Positions 26,401 to 41,400 of a stretch of DNA of 64,000 nt are shown in pieces; the first letter of the stretch is position 1, and each line of letters begins with the position of its first letter. The notes beneath the pieces are model-generated. The model saw nothing but the letters and a program-made list of their open reading frames with translations. It searched no databases and was not told the DNA's origin. The stretch is from Paragonimus westermani (taxonomy: Eukaryota > Platyhelminthes > Trematoda > Plagiorchiida > Troglotrematidae): assembly GCA_008508345.1 (NCBI GenBank), contig QNGE01003072.1:25748-89747 (forward strand), given 5' to 3'. Both the position numbers and the translations under genes were made by a program.

Positions 26401-29400
26401 TCTATGAACCTTTCGTGTAAATGGGCCAGTTGTCCAATTCGTGCAGCAACAGTAGGCTTATACAAGCACTGTAAGACGACGACCAGACATTTTTGCGATA
26501 CCATAAACTAAAAAGATAAGCGAATGCATCATTTGTTTTCACTATCTTCATAAACGTCTAGTGACTGGTGTCTGGCTGATGAGATGACATTGTGGCAGTG
26601 GATGAGGCGATCAACAATCTCAAGCGGCTTGCCTATAATTATGAAGAGAGAATTGGGACTAACTCTATCTTATTGAGGGCGTGAACTATATATTGTATCG
26701 ACTAACCATACCATTTGACCGGTCCAGTATGGTCTGCATGTTCTCTGAAGAAGAGCCAGCTAACGTAATGTAATCAACTCAGCATCAGACAGACACTACC
26801 AAGCAGAAACCGGGTGATCCTTCCAGAATATCGTCCGTCACAAAGTTGAAGAAGAGGGGAGATCAGACACCCCTGTCGAACGCAACCTGGTACGCATTCT
26901 GCGCCCAGAGCACATAGACGACACCAACAAACTGACATACTTCAATGGAACTTCTCTGTAACGGCGACAACTTCAGAGAGTAAGTCGGGAAACCGAGTAA
27001 AAGGCAGTCAGCAAGTCCGATGCTGCAGTGTCTGTCACGAATTGAACATAGAATTGATGCATCAACGACTTATTCGGAGACCGGACTGCTCTATACTTAT
27101 CGGACTCACTCTTTGTTTCAGAAGTCGCCACGCTGCCTGACTGTGAGTATCCTGTATACGATAGAGACTTTAGATGAATATCTATTTGTCGATACACAAG
27201 AAGATAGTAAGAGCCCTATGTAGTATATGATGATCGTTGTGACGAACAACGAAAGTGTTAAGAAAGAAATGCTTGTAAACTTGACCTTTCCCTGGACTTA
27301 GTGACCTTTTTTAAACCACCTATTGACTATCCACTCTGCCCTCTAACTGCTCGATATAAAAACCCGCTCCATGTTATTGTAAATTTGGTACTGGCGAATC
27401 AATGCGAAATGCTTGTATCTACAAGTTTTCGTGTTCCAAAGGTTTTGTTCAAACTTCTGAAGGGAATGAACTGTTTCAAAAATAATCATGTCAGGCTTCG
27501 GTAGACAAGAAAAAAGAGAAGACAAGAGGCTGATGTAGTGCGATTTGTGTCTGAACAATTTCATCTGCACTGTTACGAGTGCACACAAGTGACCGTTCAT
27601 ACGTATGATCAAGGGAAATCAACATCACCTTACATCTCTTCTTTGTTCAAATTCGTGACTGCAAAAGAGTGTTTCGATAAGAGATGAGTTTGCTATCAAT
27701 TCACGGATAGTTGGCTCTAAAGAGTGGGAACCAACTTCGAAATAATGCGTTATTCAAACAAAATATTCTGGGAGTAGACTGTTCACCACGTTCAAATTAA
27801 ACATACTACTTCAGTCTATTCGTTTCAAAGGTATGAAATGTAACAATAACAATAACGTCATTTTAAACAACGTTGTTAAACCGTCTTCAACCCTTTTAAA
27901 TTTACACACACTCCAGGAACACTAGCGTCACCCAACCATTTTCGGCCCATTCCTCTCGAACGTAATTTTGTTTGGTCAATCGTACTTCATCAGCATGTAG
28001 ATGGTGAGATTCTAGGATGGTTTTTTCACAGAAACAAAAACTGTCACACACAGTGAAACAATCAGTCTTTGCTTGTGCTTTTAATGTAAAGGGAATGGTA
28101 TACTTGGACCAGGAGACACCCTTTAATCGGGTCAAGAGCTGTCATAACGATATTAAAGGTTGTACATTAAATGCTCCGAAGAGACATGTTCATTTCAATT
28201 TTATGATTATAAAAGTGCTCTCACTATATTTAACCATAAAATTTTAACAAGCAGAGAAAACAGGCGGTTAGTGCAATACATTATATAATCTAACCTTTGT
28301 GTGAGGAATTTTATACTAACCTTAAGTCGTCAGTGTCTAAACGGTTTCGATTATCTGGCAGTATATGGCTCACATCGGCAAATCTCTGTTCAACAACACA
28401 AAATGAGACGAAGGCGATACAGAGCAAGTTAGCCTTATACGTAGAGCAGGAAATTTCATATGCCGTTACAGCTACACGACTTGACGCCGTTTATTGGTGA
28501 ACATCTGTCTGAACTCTTCAACCTTCCAAAGCTCGTTGGCTTTTTTATGGATGGAGCTTTTGTAAATAAGCGGATTCATTGTCCAGGTAGATGGTTCCCA
28601 GTAGATCAAATCATCAAAGCAAATCTGAGTCCCGTTCTAAACGTCGCAGATGCAAGAAACAATGTTCAAGGTCACTACTAGAACAGGAAGTCACGAGGCA
28701 TACCAGGTTGAGCAACAGTAATTAAACTCTCCTAATGATTTTCTGCGAATTTAACCTCCCATCATGGATCCACATTGCAATTTTGCCACGGTTGAATTGA
28801 AATTATGTGCTTAAAGTTGCATATTTAGTTCGTTGATGTTACGGTGCATATCGGACAAATAGGTGAAACTGCAAAAAATTCAGTTCCCTCATATAGTTTG
28901 TGGTCAACATAACACAGAAATTATAAAGCAGTCATACGAATTAAAGAACCGTTTCAAACATGAGCAGCTGGAGATTCACTACACTTCCGTGTGACACAGT
29001 TACACCATACCATTCGTGCGTTTGCCACCCGATCGGCTGTTTTTCGCAAGATGGGACAGATCAGCTTTCGTCACCGTCCCTCAGTATGGGCGATGAAAGA
29101 TGAACGAAATGACTGTGCATAAAACATGTTACTGGTTATCCTAGTGAAGCGGTACAACCGTGCATCACTAATATTGACCTTCAGAATTGCTTCCAATTCC
29201 AGACGCATCTCATTGAATGCATGGATTGTCTTTTTATGATTCCGTTCATTGCACTCCTCTGGTTACGTGTACAGTCGATAAATGGTCAGTGTGCAAACGA
29301 ATCCAACACTAGTCTACAGGTAAAAAGCACTCGTGTCATAGACGGACGTGCAAAATCGTTTGAATAAACCGACTGCATGCAGCTCAAATCTTGCATGGGG

Positions 29401-32400
29401 TCATGAAAGTAGGGTACATATCAAGGTGCCTTTGACTCTCATCAGTGGTTTAAAATTCAGCATGTACCGCTCGGGAGTAGAAAATGATTGGTGATGTTTA
29501 TACCAGAACAAACATACAGAAAAGTCGTCCTCGCCCATCAGGGCATCAGGTATGCTTGAAAGAATAGCTCATCTCTAAAACTTCGAAGTGGAGCATGAGT
29601 ATACAGAAAAAACTAGTACGGTGCGATAAAACACGGCACTATAAAGAACGGAAGACAATAGATAATAGGTTAAGCCGACACTAAAACAGATCCACAATTA
29701 AAATGAATGTGCACGGTTATTCACAACGTGCCCAACCACATGCGAGTAGTACTTTGGGTAGGTCAAAAAAGGACTTGTGGAAACAAGCGTCGATATGAAA
29801 TTCTCCATATCAGATAATTGCCATTTTCAATCTAACCCGGGTGGCATAGCAAACGATAAATTGGTAATCGCAAAACAAGTCCACGTCACCAAAGCCAGCG
29901 TAACGAAATTCGCACGCCAGTCAACAAGTAATAATTGCTTTCGTCACATTTGGAAGTGAAAATCAGGTGGTATCTTCAGTGCGGTTACGGTGAGCTCACA
30001 AAGTATGTCAACAAAAATTAGTCAGGTTCATTTTCAATTACCAGCGTTATTCGAAAAAGTTATCAGTTATTAATCTTTCACTTTGGAAATATCATTGACT
30101 GCATCCCATGGACAACACTGGAGATGATTTTCTGATTATGGACAACTTTGTGAGTTGAATGATGCTGTTGACATCGTTCCAACTCTTGACGACTGAGTTT
30201 TGGTCCGAACTGTTTGGTGCTATCAGTTGGCCGGTATGAAATGCCTCATGACCTAAAACTGTAAGCCACACTTTTAAGACTGACAGGAGCATTCGTTTCT
30301 GTTCAAACTTGAGGATAGTCGTTACAAATGACAGGTAACTTCGTTCGTCTGGGTGATTATACGAATGTTAGCAGAAGCGTAAGTTGATATACCGAAGGCC
30401 ATATTTCAAAGATCAAAAAGAACGTTCGTATGCTGTAGAAAGTAAGATTAAAAGAACCGAAATTGTCACAAAAGGGCGGTTGTATTCAACACTTTTATAT
30501 ACACCACTTAGACCTAATTGTGCAGTTGTGCAACAGGAAGGACTGTTTGTCGTTTACCGGTGTTTGACTGTTGTTGCTTCATCATAAAATAAAACGTCAC
30601 CAACCAGATTACCGGACGATAATAACCCGAACGTCTGCGTGACTAAGATGATGTTTTGCCACCGAACAGACATTTTCATATACCATTAACTGATTCGCAG
30701 AGTGTTGTTTGAGAAGCATGGGACCAGCGAGAGAATAGAGCAGTGAGTGGGAGGCACCTGATTTCGGCTCTCGTCTAGTTCGTTCGGAATCCACAAGTCA
30801 CTGGCATTCACAGCTTGGGAGGCTGTCACACAAACGTCAACTTTATCGTAATCCAGAGCTCAGGTGATAGGAGGCACTCTTACGTTGAATGACAATCTGG
30901 AAGAATAAAAAATTAAATACCAAACACTCACTCTCTTGGTTCCTGATGAATGCGTCAGCTCCATGAGCAAGTAATAGCGAGCACAATTGAGTGCGACCTT
31001 TTTGAGCGGCCTCGTGCAAAGGAGTGTAACCCCATTTATCAACCGCGTTGACAGACGTCCCGTAGCGGATGAGCAGGGCGGCCACGTCCACGTGGCCGTA
31101 TGAGCTGGCATTGTGAAGTGGAATAAGGCCGCCTTTATCTTTGGCATTCACATCCGCTCCGGATTCAAGTAGGAACTCGACAACCTGTGATAAGAAAAAT
31201 ACACAGAGCGGGAAGAAAAGATAGGGGAGATGAATGGAAAAAACTATGAGGAGCGAATTCACAAAAACGTACGCAAACATGTGGCGCTTCTGTTGTGACA
31301 GAGCCAATGAGAGCAGTTAACTGTCAGCCTGACTAAACTTAGACAAGGTCATGGGATAAAACCACGACTCTAGCCCGAGTATACCATCATCAGTGATATA
31401 CAACCTAGATAACCCGAAGTTGTGAGTACCAGGGTCCAAGCCAAAGTCCAGTGAATGTCGAACTTCCCTTAAGATACTAACTCTTAACGAGCTCGGTTGA
31501 CAGGGCTACAAGAAATACCGTGAAAAGTATTCATAACGCGAAATGAGGTGATTAGTATCCGTTAGAAATCTCTGACCCGACAAGAGAAAGACAAGACTGT
31601 CAACTGCAACTCGCCGCATATTTGTTTATGTGCACCACCGGATTACCCAGAGTGAATGAAGCAATCCGTTATTGCTGTTTGTTTCATTGTACCAAGTACC
31701 GAGTACGTGACGTCTCCTAAACAACGTTCATCCATCCAGACACCATTTCGTTGGAGCTGATGCAATTCCAGCGTACTTCGTAGTGTTACACACCAAAAGT
31801 TGGTGGTCGATTGGAATGTAGATGACTGAGACGGGATGAGACAGAGTTCCTTGGAAGTATCCAGAATAAATGTTTTGTGAAGTCAGACGGAAAAGTCTGG
31901 AGAGTTTGGGATATGTGATTCACTAATGCAATGACCATTCACACAATGTAAGATGACGATGGTAAGGTCTGATCAACTAGTAGTAGTCAGTCAACACTTT
32001 TTGATCGTGTCTTCAACGGTCAAAGCTGCAACAACAACCATAGGCACATTTAAGTCTAACATTATTCGACTATTCTGACCAGATATCTCGAGTCGATAAT
32101 GCGTCGGTCTTTATACATTGTTTTATATCGATGCTTGGACTGCCTCATAATGCTGTTAGTTCACTTTGGTTTGCCTAATAATCTGTTCGTAGTGCGTGTG
32201 TGAGTAAGCAACACATCGTGCTACTCATCACAAAACATTACCCACCACGTTTGTAGACGAGTGTTACACAGTCTTCACAGTCTGAAGTAAAATGAGGTAC
32301 TAACAATCAACCAGCGTCAACCGGTGCTAGATGTCAAAGAGTGGTTAGCCGTCATTCTGTATTTGAAGGGGAGTACAGTTGGGGGATTAGTCCATAAACA

Positions 32401-35400
32401 TTCTAATTGGTCACCAATGAATACCATAGCATACTTAATGTCTCATTATTGTTCCATCTGAAGGTGTAGCTCCACCGGTACAAACTAAAAGGGGAGTAAG
32501 ATGACCAATTCCAATACAGCACCTAGTAAGTATCACAAAACAAATTTAAACCCTATTTGGTTTTCGTCTCACTTACCTGTCTAAATGAGTAGAGAAACGC
32601 TCAGATAGTTGTTCTTTATGAGTTTTAGACAAAAAGAACATTAGCCTGAGAATTTACCAATGTCGACATAACACGATGGAGTTGAACTGCACTTGAGGAA
32701 GATACTTATGTGTAATGACAAGAGGCTTATATGAGTTTCACAGCATTGCTATTCTCGGAAAAGGGAATCAAGAACGCAGGAGCATAAATACACAAAAAAT
32801 ATTGCTACAATTTAGCATACAAATACACACACATTTGAACGACGAAAAATGATGTGTACTCACCTCGACATTGTTGTAGCCTGCGGCTAGATGCAACGGG
32901 GCTGAATTGCGTCCCTGTGTATCACGGCAATTGATGTTCGCTGGGGTGATCAGCCGTTGTAGTTTGGCGAGGTTGCCGCGTTTGGCCGCCTCCAAGACGG
33001 CAATATCACCACGTAATAGGTCGTATACATCACTGTCGGTATCCTAGGACAAAAATCAGCATTGAATAAAGAATGCGCAAGTTGGTTAAACAGGTCAAAA
33101 ATACTGATACACGTGAACTACTACGGCAAGTCACAAAACGTCATAATGTGATAGTGACAGTCACAAAACGTAAGAACATGATGGTGCGCTTAGCAGAGTT
33201 AAGGGTGTGATGACTAGGGTATCTGAGTCAGATGCTAACAGGAATAACATATTCAGATGTGAAGCAGGCCTTGTAGAGACTAGTTGACAAATTCAAACCA
33301 TATTTTATTGACATGCAAGGAAACGCACCAGTTATGAGTTCTAACAACAACATAACTTGATTTTAATATCTGCTATTAAAATAGGCCTGCTGTCCACGAG
33401 AAGGCAAAAGCTATGAACCAGGGTGGCGTTGGTAATTCTGTATAGAGCAAAATCCTTGTCTGAACATTCATAACATTCTTGATGGATGGTTGGGAACAGT
33501 GGTGGTGTTGTTTGTAGCTTGGGTTGATGGTTTTGGTATTCATATGTTCGCCGAGCTTGGCACTTAGGTTGCAAACGTTTCATCACCAGGCGAGGTGACA
33601 TCATCAGTGCGTAAGTGTTTCAGCGTATATTTTGATTGATTTGCAAATGCTGATGATGATTAACGAGCAACTGCTAAACAGTAAGCGGGCGAACAAACTG
33701 AGACATTTGGGCTACGTACAGCACAGGGATAGGTGTAGGGGGAGTCGTCGTAACCTTGAAGTGTGACCAAGGTAGTAAAACTGAAAGTCACCATTTACTA
33801 CAAACCTAGGTACATCTGATGAGAGACGAGGAAGAAGACACAGAGAAAAGACGGTTAGTTGATACCCGAACAAAGGTTAAGAACCTTAATGTCCGAAGTC
33901 CGTGCTTTTGAAAAAGGAAGACGATCCTGGTGACGAAAACGGACTGCTAGACATTAAACCAAACGATGTCAATGTCTGTCGGATTTCATACATACGAAAC
34001 GACGTACCAAACCGAAACAGTCTAAAACTAATGATACTTTGCGCTTTCACCAACACTGACAGGATAAAAATTAGACGCAGAGGACGTACAACTGGATAGC
34101 GGCCGAGACTCACCTTGACTAGATCGATTGGCGTGTGCCCGTCTCGGTTCTTCCTTGTCGGATCGGCACCATGTTGTAAAAGTAGACGACAGATCTCGAA
34201 TTTACCTTTGGCCGCCGCCTCATGTAACGGAGTGAAACGCCACAAATCGGTCACATTCACGTTAGCTCCGTGTTGAATCAGGAGCTCAGCCACCTATGGG
34301 AAAAAGCGAACACTACTCATGTCGAATAGCATGATAAAGCACAAATAGTAGTCATGCCCAATCCACGCTAGTATACGTGACTGTCACAAAATATCTTTCC
34401 CCTTCAGGCAGCCAGACAATACACAGCCTGACCGTCGAATCAAGTTTCACAGTTCAGTATGAACGCATCTATCATGAGTTCAACTCGGCGTTACAATGTC
34501 TACTACTAAGCACACAGTGACGGTCAACGGCGCTATTCTCGCTCATCTGGTTGAAAGCCGGCACCAGATGAAAACTGACGAAGCTTTCAAAGTGGTATAT
34601 CGCGTGCCGGGCAACCCATCAAAAGGTGTCCGAATTAGAACACTTTGTACTGCCGAGGCTATCAGAATCAGGCTGACTGACCCAATATTATGTCATCAAA
34701 AACGGTTCGTCCAGACGCTGCACCTACCATGGCCAAAAATCCATTGGATCGATGGCCAACCGACCAATCAAGCCACCGCCAATTGGCTGGCCAGTGACCT
34801 CGCTTCTCTGTAATAAGTCTGGTCATTATCTCGATCTAACCCTACTAACTCCTTATATAATTGTACCGGCCTGAAGATGAATTATCGAAAACATATGTTC
34901 ATCTATGTCTTTATTTTCTAAAAAAAAAATTAGAAAAAAAGAACTTTTCGAAAAGTGAGCAGCCGCCCATAACAAAACAGATAATAGCACGTCACCGACG
35001 GGGAAATGCTGCTATGTTCTAAAGCACTTCCAATCTACTGCCTGTAATCGAGCTCGTGACGCCTTTTCCGATCTGTCACTGTTTGGATGACCCATGATAA
35101 GAACACCCGCAGGGATCAGACTATTTAAGTGTCATTCAGATGAATATCGCTCAACCAGGATAGGGTTACTTGGCAGACGTAATGGACAACGCGATGGACT
35201 AACTAGTATGATCAAGACAGAGGGAACGAATGTTACACATCGAACGGTCTGCACGTTGTTAACAAGGAACGGACACTGCTCCTTAAATCTAATTCACAGA
35301 CACCTGATTTACAGAATTTCCGCTTTGTAATTCCACTTACCCGGCAATGACCGTAGGAACAAGCATTGTGCAGCGGTACCAGACCGCCCTTGTCTTTTGC

Positions 35401-38400
35401 GTGCACATCTGCATTGTACTGAAGCAATAGTTCGACAACGGCCAAACGATTGTAGCCAGCCGCAAAGTGAAGTGGAGTCGAATGTCTACCATCAATATCA
35501 CGACAGTTGATTAGGTCAGCTACGCTGAATGAACAACTTGGTGAGGTGGCCAGCTGAGCAAAGTCGTTCGTCTCACCAGGATGACTGTTCGTCACAGCAG
35601 GGGTGGCGCAATCTACGGATGTGCTACTGGTGGACGAATGCACTGGCTTTTGTAAGTGTTGATGATTCTGGTGTGCAGTGATCAATCGACGAACTAATTC
35701 CACATCTCCTGATTTGGCTGCTTCCAATAGTCGAAGCACAGCGTCCGCCCAAGTCTGATTTGGCATACAAAATTCTGAATTTGATCTCGGTCTGAAGCTC
35801 CTTCCAGACGAAAAGTGTCCCGATGTACCACTGGACACTGGCTCAATCGTGACCGCCGGTTTTGGATGACCGCAAGAAGACAAGTCAGTGGAAATCAAGG
35901 GTAGATTACAAACGGCTCGTGCTGAACCTGAATATTGTGGCTTTGAGACGTCAGGAGTTTGAACGACTGTTGTGACGACCGACACAGCGTCTAGTTCAAG
36001 CGCGCAACCGTCATTTTTGGATGTGCAAGGAGCTACAGCAAATGGATTCAACAATTAACATAATTGATTTGAGTCAATCTGTTAACACAAAACCAACATA
36101 CAACAATTTTTGTTCAACTAGACTCCACTACACATTTTTAGGTAGAAGCTGGAGAGGTAAGCAAAGTGGGACCCACACAAAATTTCAACAACAAATAAAG
36201 GTACCAATCGTAAGGTTGGTAACCACAAAAGAGACGATAACATTTTAAACATTTTTTTACATGCACGTGAAATGGATTCCGTTTTTCTAAATAATATGGT
36301 CAACTCTGTAAAGTTTAAAAAAATGAAGGTATTGGTTCTTGGTAAGTAGATTGAGAACAACAGCCTGTATAACTCGACAAGCAACTGTCTGACTCCAATG
36401 GTACTAAATTTGATGGAGATATCTTACGAAAGTATTGGTTCGTTTATGTAGAACTGCAAGGATCATGAGCGGGTCAATCAAGTGGAGTTAGCATGAAGTG
36501 GCATATGATTAGTGAGACTGGTTACCTGTATCGGCGTAAAGCTCTTCTACCAGTTAATGCATAATGCAATGTGTCGCTAAAATGGGTCGGACTTCCATAG
36601 AGTTAGTTATTATAAAAACAGGTGGGTTCCTATGTGAGCTAGATTCTGTACCTTTTCCCAAACATAGTTAGAACGTTTTAAAGAGATCTATCATTCAACC
36701 GTATAGCAGCGAGATGATCACCATCAAACAGCCAGATAAATTGAGACTCCTCATAGGTAGCCATCTCTACATCTATAGAAAAGTGGCTACCTTAGAAGGA
36801 CATGCATCATCTATAACGTACACAATCAGCCTGTGTACGTAGCCCCTAGTAGTCAAAAACGTCCACTCGTATGAGCGTATTACGCCCCAACGCTACTAGG
36901 GCTGCAGTACGAGTGTGAGACAGACACCAGAGAGACTGACGGAAGAACTCGATGGCAGAAATTTGCATGTCCGTGTGAATAATATTCGATGTCAACGATG
37001 TTAAATCGCAGTTTCCGCGATAACTCTCGGAGCTAGATAAGGTACCTAACCTAGACGTGTAGCCTACAAAACCAAATTTGTACCGTTGAGGCAAAAGAGG
37101 AACGTGGTCCGTTGTTTACTGAATAAAGCCGTGAAAAAAAATGCACGAATGACAATATAGAAGAGGAGAAACAGCTTCTATTTAACTCACCCCTTGAAAA
37201 TGGCTATTAAGGGCAGCTTACTTGTAAGTACATCCTAATGTACAGGAAGGTAAAAATACCAAAAGCCGCGAACAAAAATAAATCTACACTTCGTTACGAT
37301 TTAAAGGTGATCGTTCTGATGAAAACATAAGCAGGAGATTTAACGTGGAAATTAACAGAACCTATTTCGCAGCCGAATCAAGTGTTCGATTCACACCCAC
37401 ACCGGTTTCCCGTCCCCAGGTGAAAGATATCTTGTCTGTACGTGTTGACTCTTTTTCTCTCCAAAGTTTTGTTTGTTCCTGTGGAACAAGCCACATAGTC
37501 CGCACAACATGGTAATTATGTGTACATATGCGACAGCATCAGCCCACGTGCCTAGCTCAAGTATCGATAAAAGCTTGTTCATCTGCAGTCGCTGTGCCCT
37601 TGATCGAATGAAACCATTCGACTAACTCAGCCGATTTGTTTAAGTCGATTTGTTTAGTCTGTTGGACGCAGTGGACGTGGATCAGAGGTGGGTTACAAGC
37701 AATCGCACGGGTTATTACAATCGGTTTACTCACGCCCACTGTGCACACGAAAACGATCCGTGATCATGCATCCAGACCTCGGATGGGCCATTTACGTGAG
37801 CGTGCTAATTTCTTCACTAATGTGATTGATGCTACCTAAATAAACCTCGCGAGTCTGGCCAAGATGACAGTAACAATACCATCCCTTACCTCAGTGATGT
37901 ACCATCCCCGGCAAACCCACATAAGTATGTTGTTTTCAGCTTGATGATGAGGCACTGAAAACAAACTTGTTTGCGACGCGTTTCTTCACATCGCCAAACC
38001 TGGCGTATTCACGATACTCAAACGAACCAAAAATCCAAATTCCTTTTTGAATGTTTGCAGACAGCCTTTCAACAGTTCAAACCTTCCTCAGTTCCCAAAA
38101 GGTCTACACAAACCCCACAAAAGACGTACTATCCAGTTGTTTATCCGAAGATGTTCGGAATAAAAGGATATATCTGTTTATCGCTGTAATGCGTTTGAAA
38201 TGTACCAAATAACTGCAACGCGAATTCGTCATTGGGTGCCAGAGAACTCGACGAAGAGAGGAGATTTAGTTTCAAAAACTCCATGGGTAAAACGGATTGT
38301 CAGGACAAGTCAATCCAGTGATGTGGGGCCGCTTTCATGTTCCGTCCCCATCGCCATAGTAAGAAATAACGAATATGTAGGTTTGGAAAAACTGTCACAA

Positions 38401-41400
38401 ACCTAGTCAAGTAAAACTTCAATCATCGGAATAGCAAAAGGATAGAATGATATTGTGGGTAGCATACAGTTGATGAGTAAGTGGCATGCGGTGACAAACA
38501 CATGAAATACAGGAGCCTTATTTGTTCCTTCACAATATCACTAATTGACTGCCTGCCCTTTGCTGAATGCTTCTAATCAACCCAGGCACTGAGATAGCTA
38601 ATCGGGAGGTGATTTTCACCGTGCCCGGAACGCTGACCAAAGAGGAACAGAAAACCGGACAGTTAACGGAACACACAGGACTAACAAATTCGCAGTTTGC
38701 GCAGCGAGATTACTGTACCAAGAATACTGTACTAAGCATAATGCTACTGAGATGGTCGAGATGGTATAAAATTATAAAGGATCGCAGGCGGACAGCTGGT
38801 AGTAAAGGTTCATTAACAGTCTCATAATCTGATCAACGGGGCATTAAATTCTCCATGAAGTATCTTAATTTCCCGTCAACTGCTGTTGCGTACTAGGTTT
38901 TCAAAAGCATGAATAGATGTCAACGAGGAATACACCATTTGCAATATTTTTAACTTTACCGGCTTCTTGTAAAATCGAATGGAGAGGTTTGTACAAAACC
39001 CAACAGTGTCCACCAATAAGAGAGCTATTCTGGCTTCAAAACTCAAGCTGCCCAAGTATCAGATCCTGTGACCTTGAGTAGAATGACGGTGGAATGTACA
39101 ACACACGCACAGCCGTGTGCAATGCTGATCAAGTGATTACCTGAGGATGGAAATCATCAGGTCCAACAAATAGAGGCCAGTGATCGGTTCTGAAGCCATA
39201 CGTACGAGTGGTTGTTAATATCATTGTTAATTTGGCGATCCACACTTGTTATCAGTTATGTTCTGCCATGCTGGTGCCACTACATCTAACACTGAACTCT
39301 CCGCATTTATCTATATTCACAGACAGACACCAGCAGACTCACAGGAGATGTCGCCACCCCAAACGCTCTATAATTCGAACGATATGAAGAGTGATACGCA
39401 CATCGTAAGTCAGTCGTCAACAAATTAAGTCACCACGCCGGACAGATAACAGTGAAACCTGTTACTATAGGCAGTGCCAAGATGGGGAAACATCAGTGTT
39501 AGACCCACTTATCAGTAAGCCAAGGTATAAGTAATTTGAACATAAAAAACCAAAGAAGAATCACTAGTACGGGATTTCCTTGACCTCTTAAACAGCGCTT
39601 GCGAGGAACGACCTTTACAGACTTTAGATAAGTGCCAAAGTTAACCGGTTACCGTTTATAGTGCTGCTTTGAATGATTGTTGACTGTTACTTTCTAGATC
39701 TAACTAGCAGAACACGTCCAGAAAGAGCTCGTTCACTAACGAAACATTGGCCCTTCGTAAGCACAAGCACCAACGAAGTGGAAGGCCATTCGAGAGATCG
39801 GATTTATGCTAGCCTAGTCGTGCTACAAAAACCTCAGCCAGAATAGAACAAAATAAAGCATCCGTCGAGACGGTTTCGTCCGAAACTCCCAACTCGCGAA
39901 ACTCCCTAACTCAACTTAGTAACCGTCTTTAGCTGATCAGATAACAGACAGGATAAACTGAGTGGATTGTTGAAAAGACCTTGTGGCAAAAATTGGTTAG
40001 ACCAACTGTCTAATTGGATTAGTAAATTGTACAACGCCGAGTAGACGAAAATTAAGGTAAACAGGATCAGTTGGTCACTTTGTGATGCGACTAGTCTAAG
40101 ACAGCTTACTCGTTCGCAGGCAAAATCGTCTGTGTGCCTCAGAAACGATTTGTAGCCCGGAGGCTCAAACTGTTCCAGAATGATCACACGTTGATCGATT
40201 CATTAAAATTTTCGTGTCCGACTATAACAGATAACCAACACCTAATTTTCAGCCAACTGAGTGATTGACAGTTCTGTGTTATTACTTTGTCCGGTTACAT
40301 TGAAACCTTAGGGAAATGTAACTAAAAGAAAATGGCACTCAGAAGTAAATTAGATTTATATCTATTCCTGATTTGGCAATCCATCCAACAATTTTCAAAA
40401 CACAACCGGACTCATGTTGAAGATCGGAACAATGTGGCCAAATTATCACCAGTGCACACGGATCTAGATATCACACCGGAATTAAAAGTAACTCAGGCCA
40501 GGAAAAAGCCAGGTAGATTCAAGCTATAAATCATCGCAGCTGTGATACACGCTCCAAGGTAGTACAACTTTTCAAATGACTTCGGAACAAGAGCACCGAA
40601 AAAATCGGGGGAACGCAAGTAGAGGACTGTCCATATAAAGGTTTCCGGTCGCCAAGTTTGAATGGAAGTAAAAGATTCGGATTGCACATCCTTATCCTCG
40701 CCGACAGTAAAATTCTAGTCTTACCGATTGAGAAGCTGACGTAGGCTGGTCCACATTCCGTTAGACTCACATAACACCACACTTAGCTAGTCATATAGAT
40801 CTTCCAATCTAGTTCAATGAACAAGAATGGTGATCACCTTGTTAACTCGGATTGATAGCTCACACATTAGGATTTTTCCGCTAGGTTGAAACCTACGACA
40901 CTTAAAAATACTCAGCAGAGCTTTCGCTCACCGAAGAGTAGTTAAAAATCTGGATTTTTGAAGCTGTGCATCATTATTGGGTGATCACATAAACCACTGA
41001 GGTCAATAAAAAGGGGTACCCTAAGCAACTTTAACTTTCGTGGCAGGCTGAACAGGAACTACCGAAAACAGTAAGAAAATGGTAAATGGTGTTTGGAAAA
41101 TATCAATTTATAGTCTTGTGCAAACGGCGGCTAGGTTAGCCTGCAATTCCATTACACACGGATCTACCACAGCAAAGTGTGCACCATCTCATTCGAGACC
41201 GACGTCAGTTTTAGTCACAGTTTACTGAGTGGTGTAAGCTCAAGTCCGCTTGTTATTTCCCCTCTAGCAGGGACATTGTGAAGTCTCTTCTTTTTGAGTT
41301 GCATTGTCCTACAGACTACACAACGACGCAGTACACCATGGCCTCAGAAGACCGTTTCGTAGCTGATGGTGAGGCTAACATCAGATGGTGTTTACCTGTG

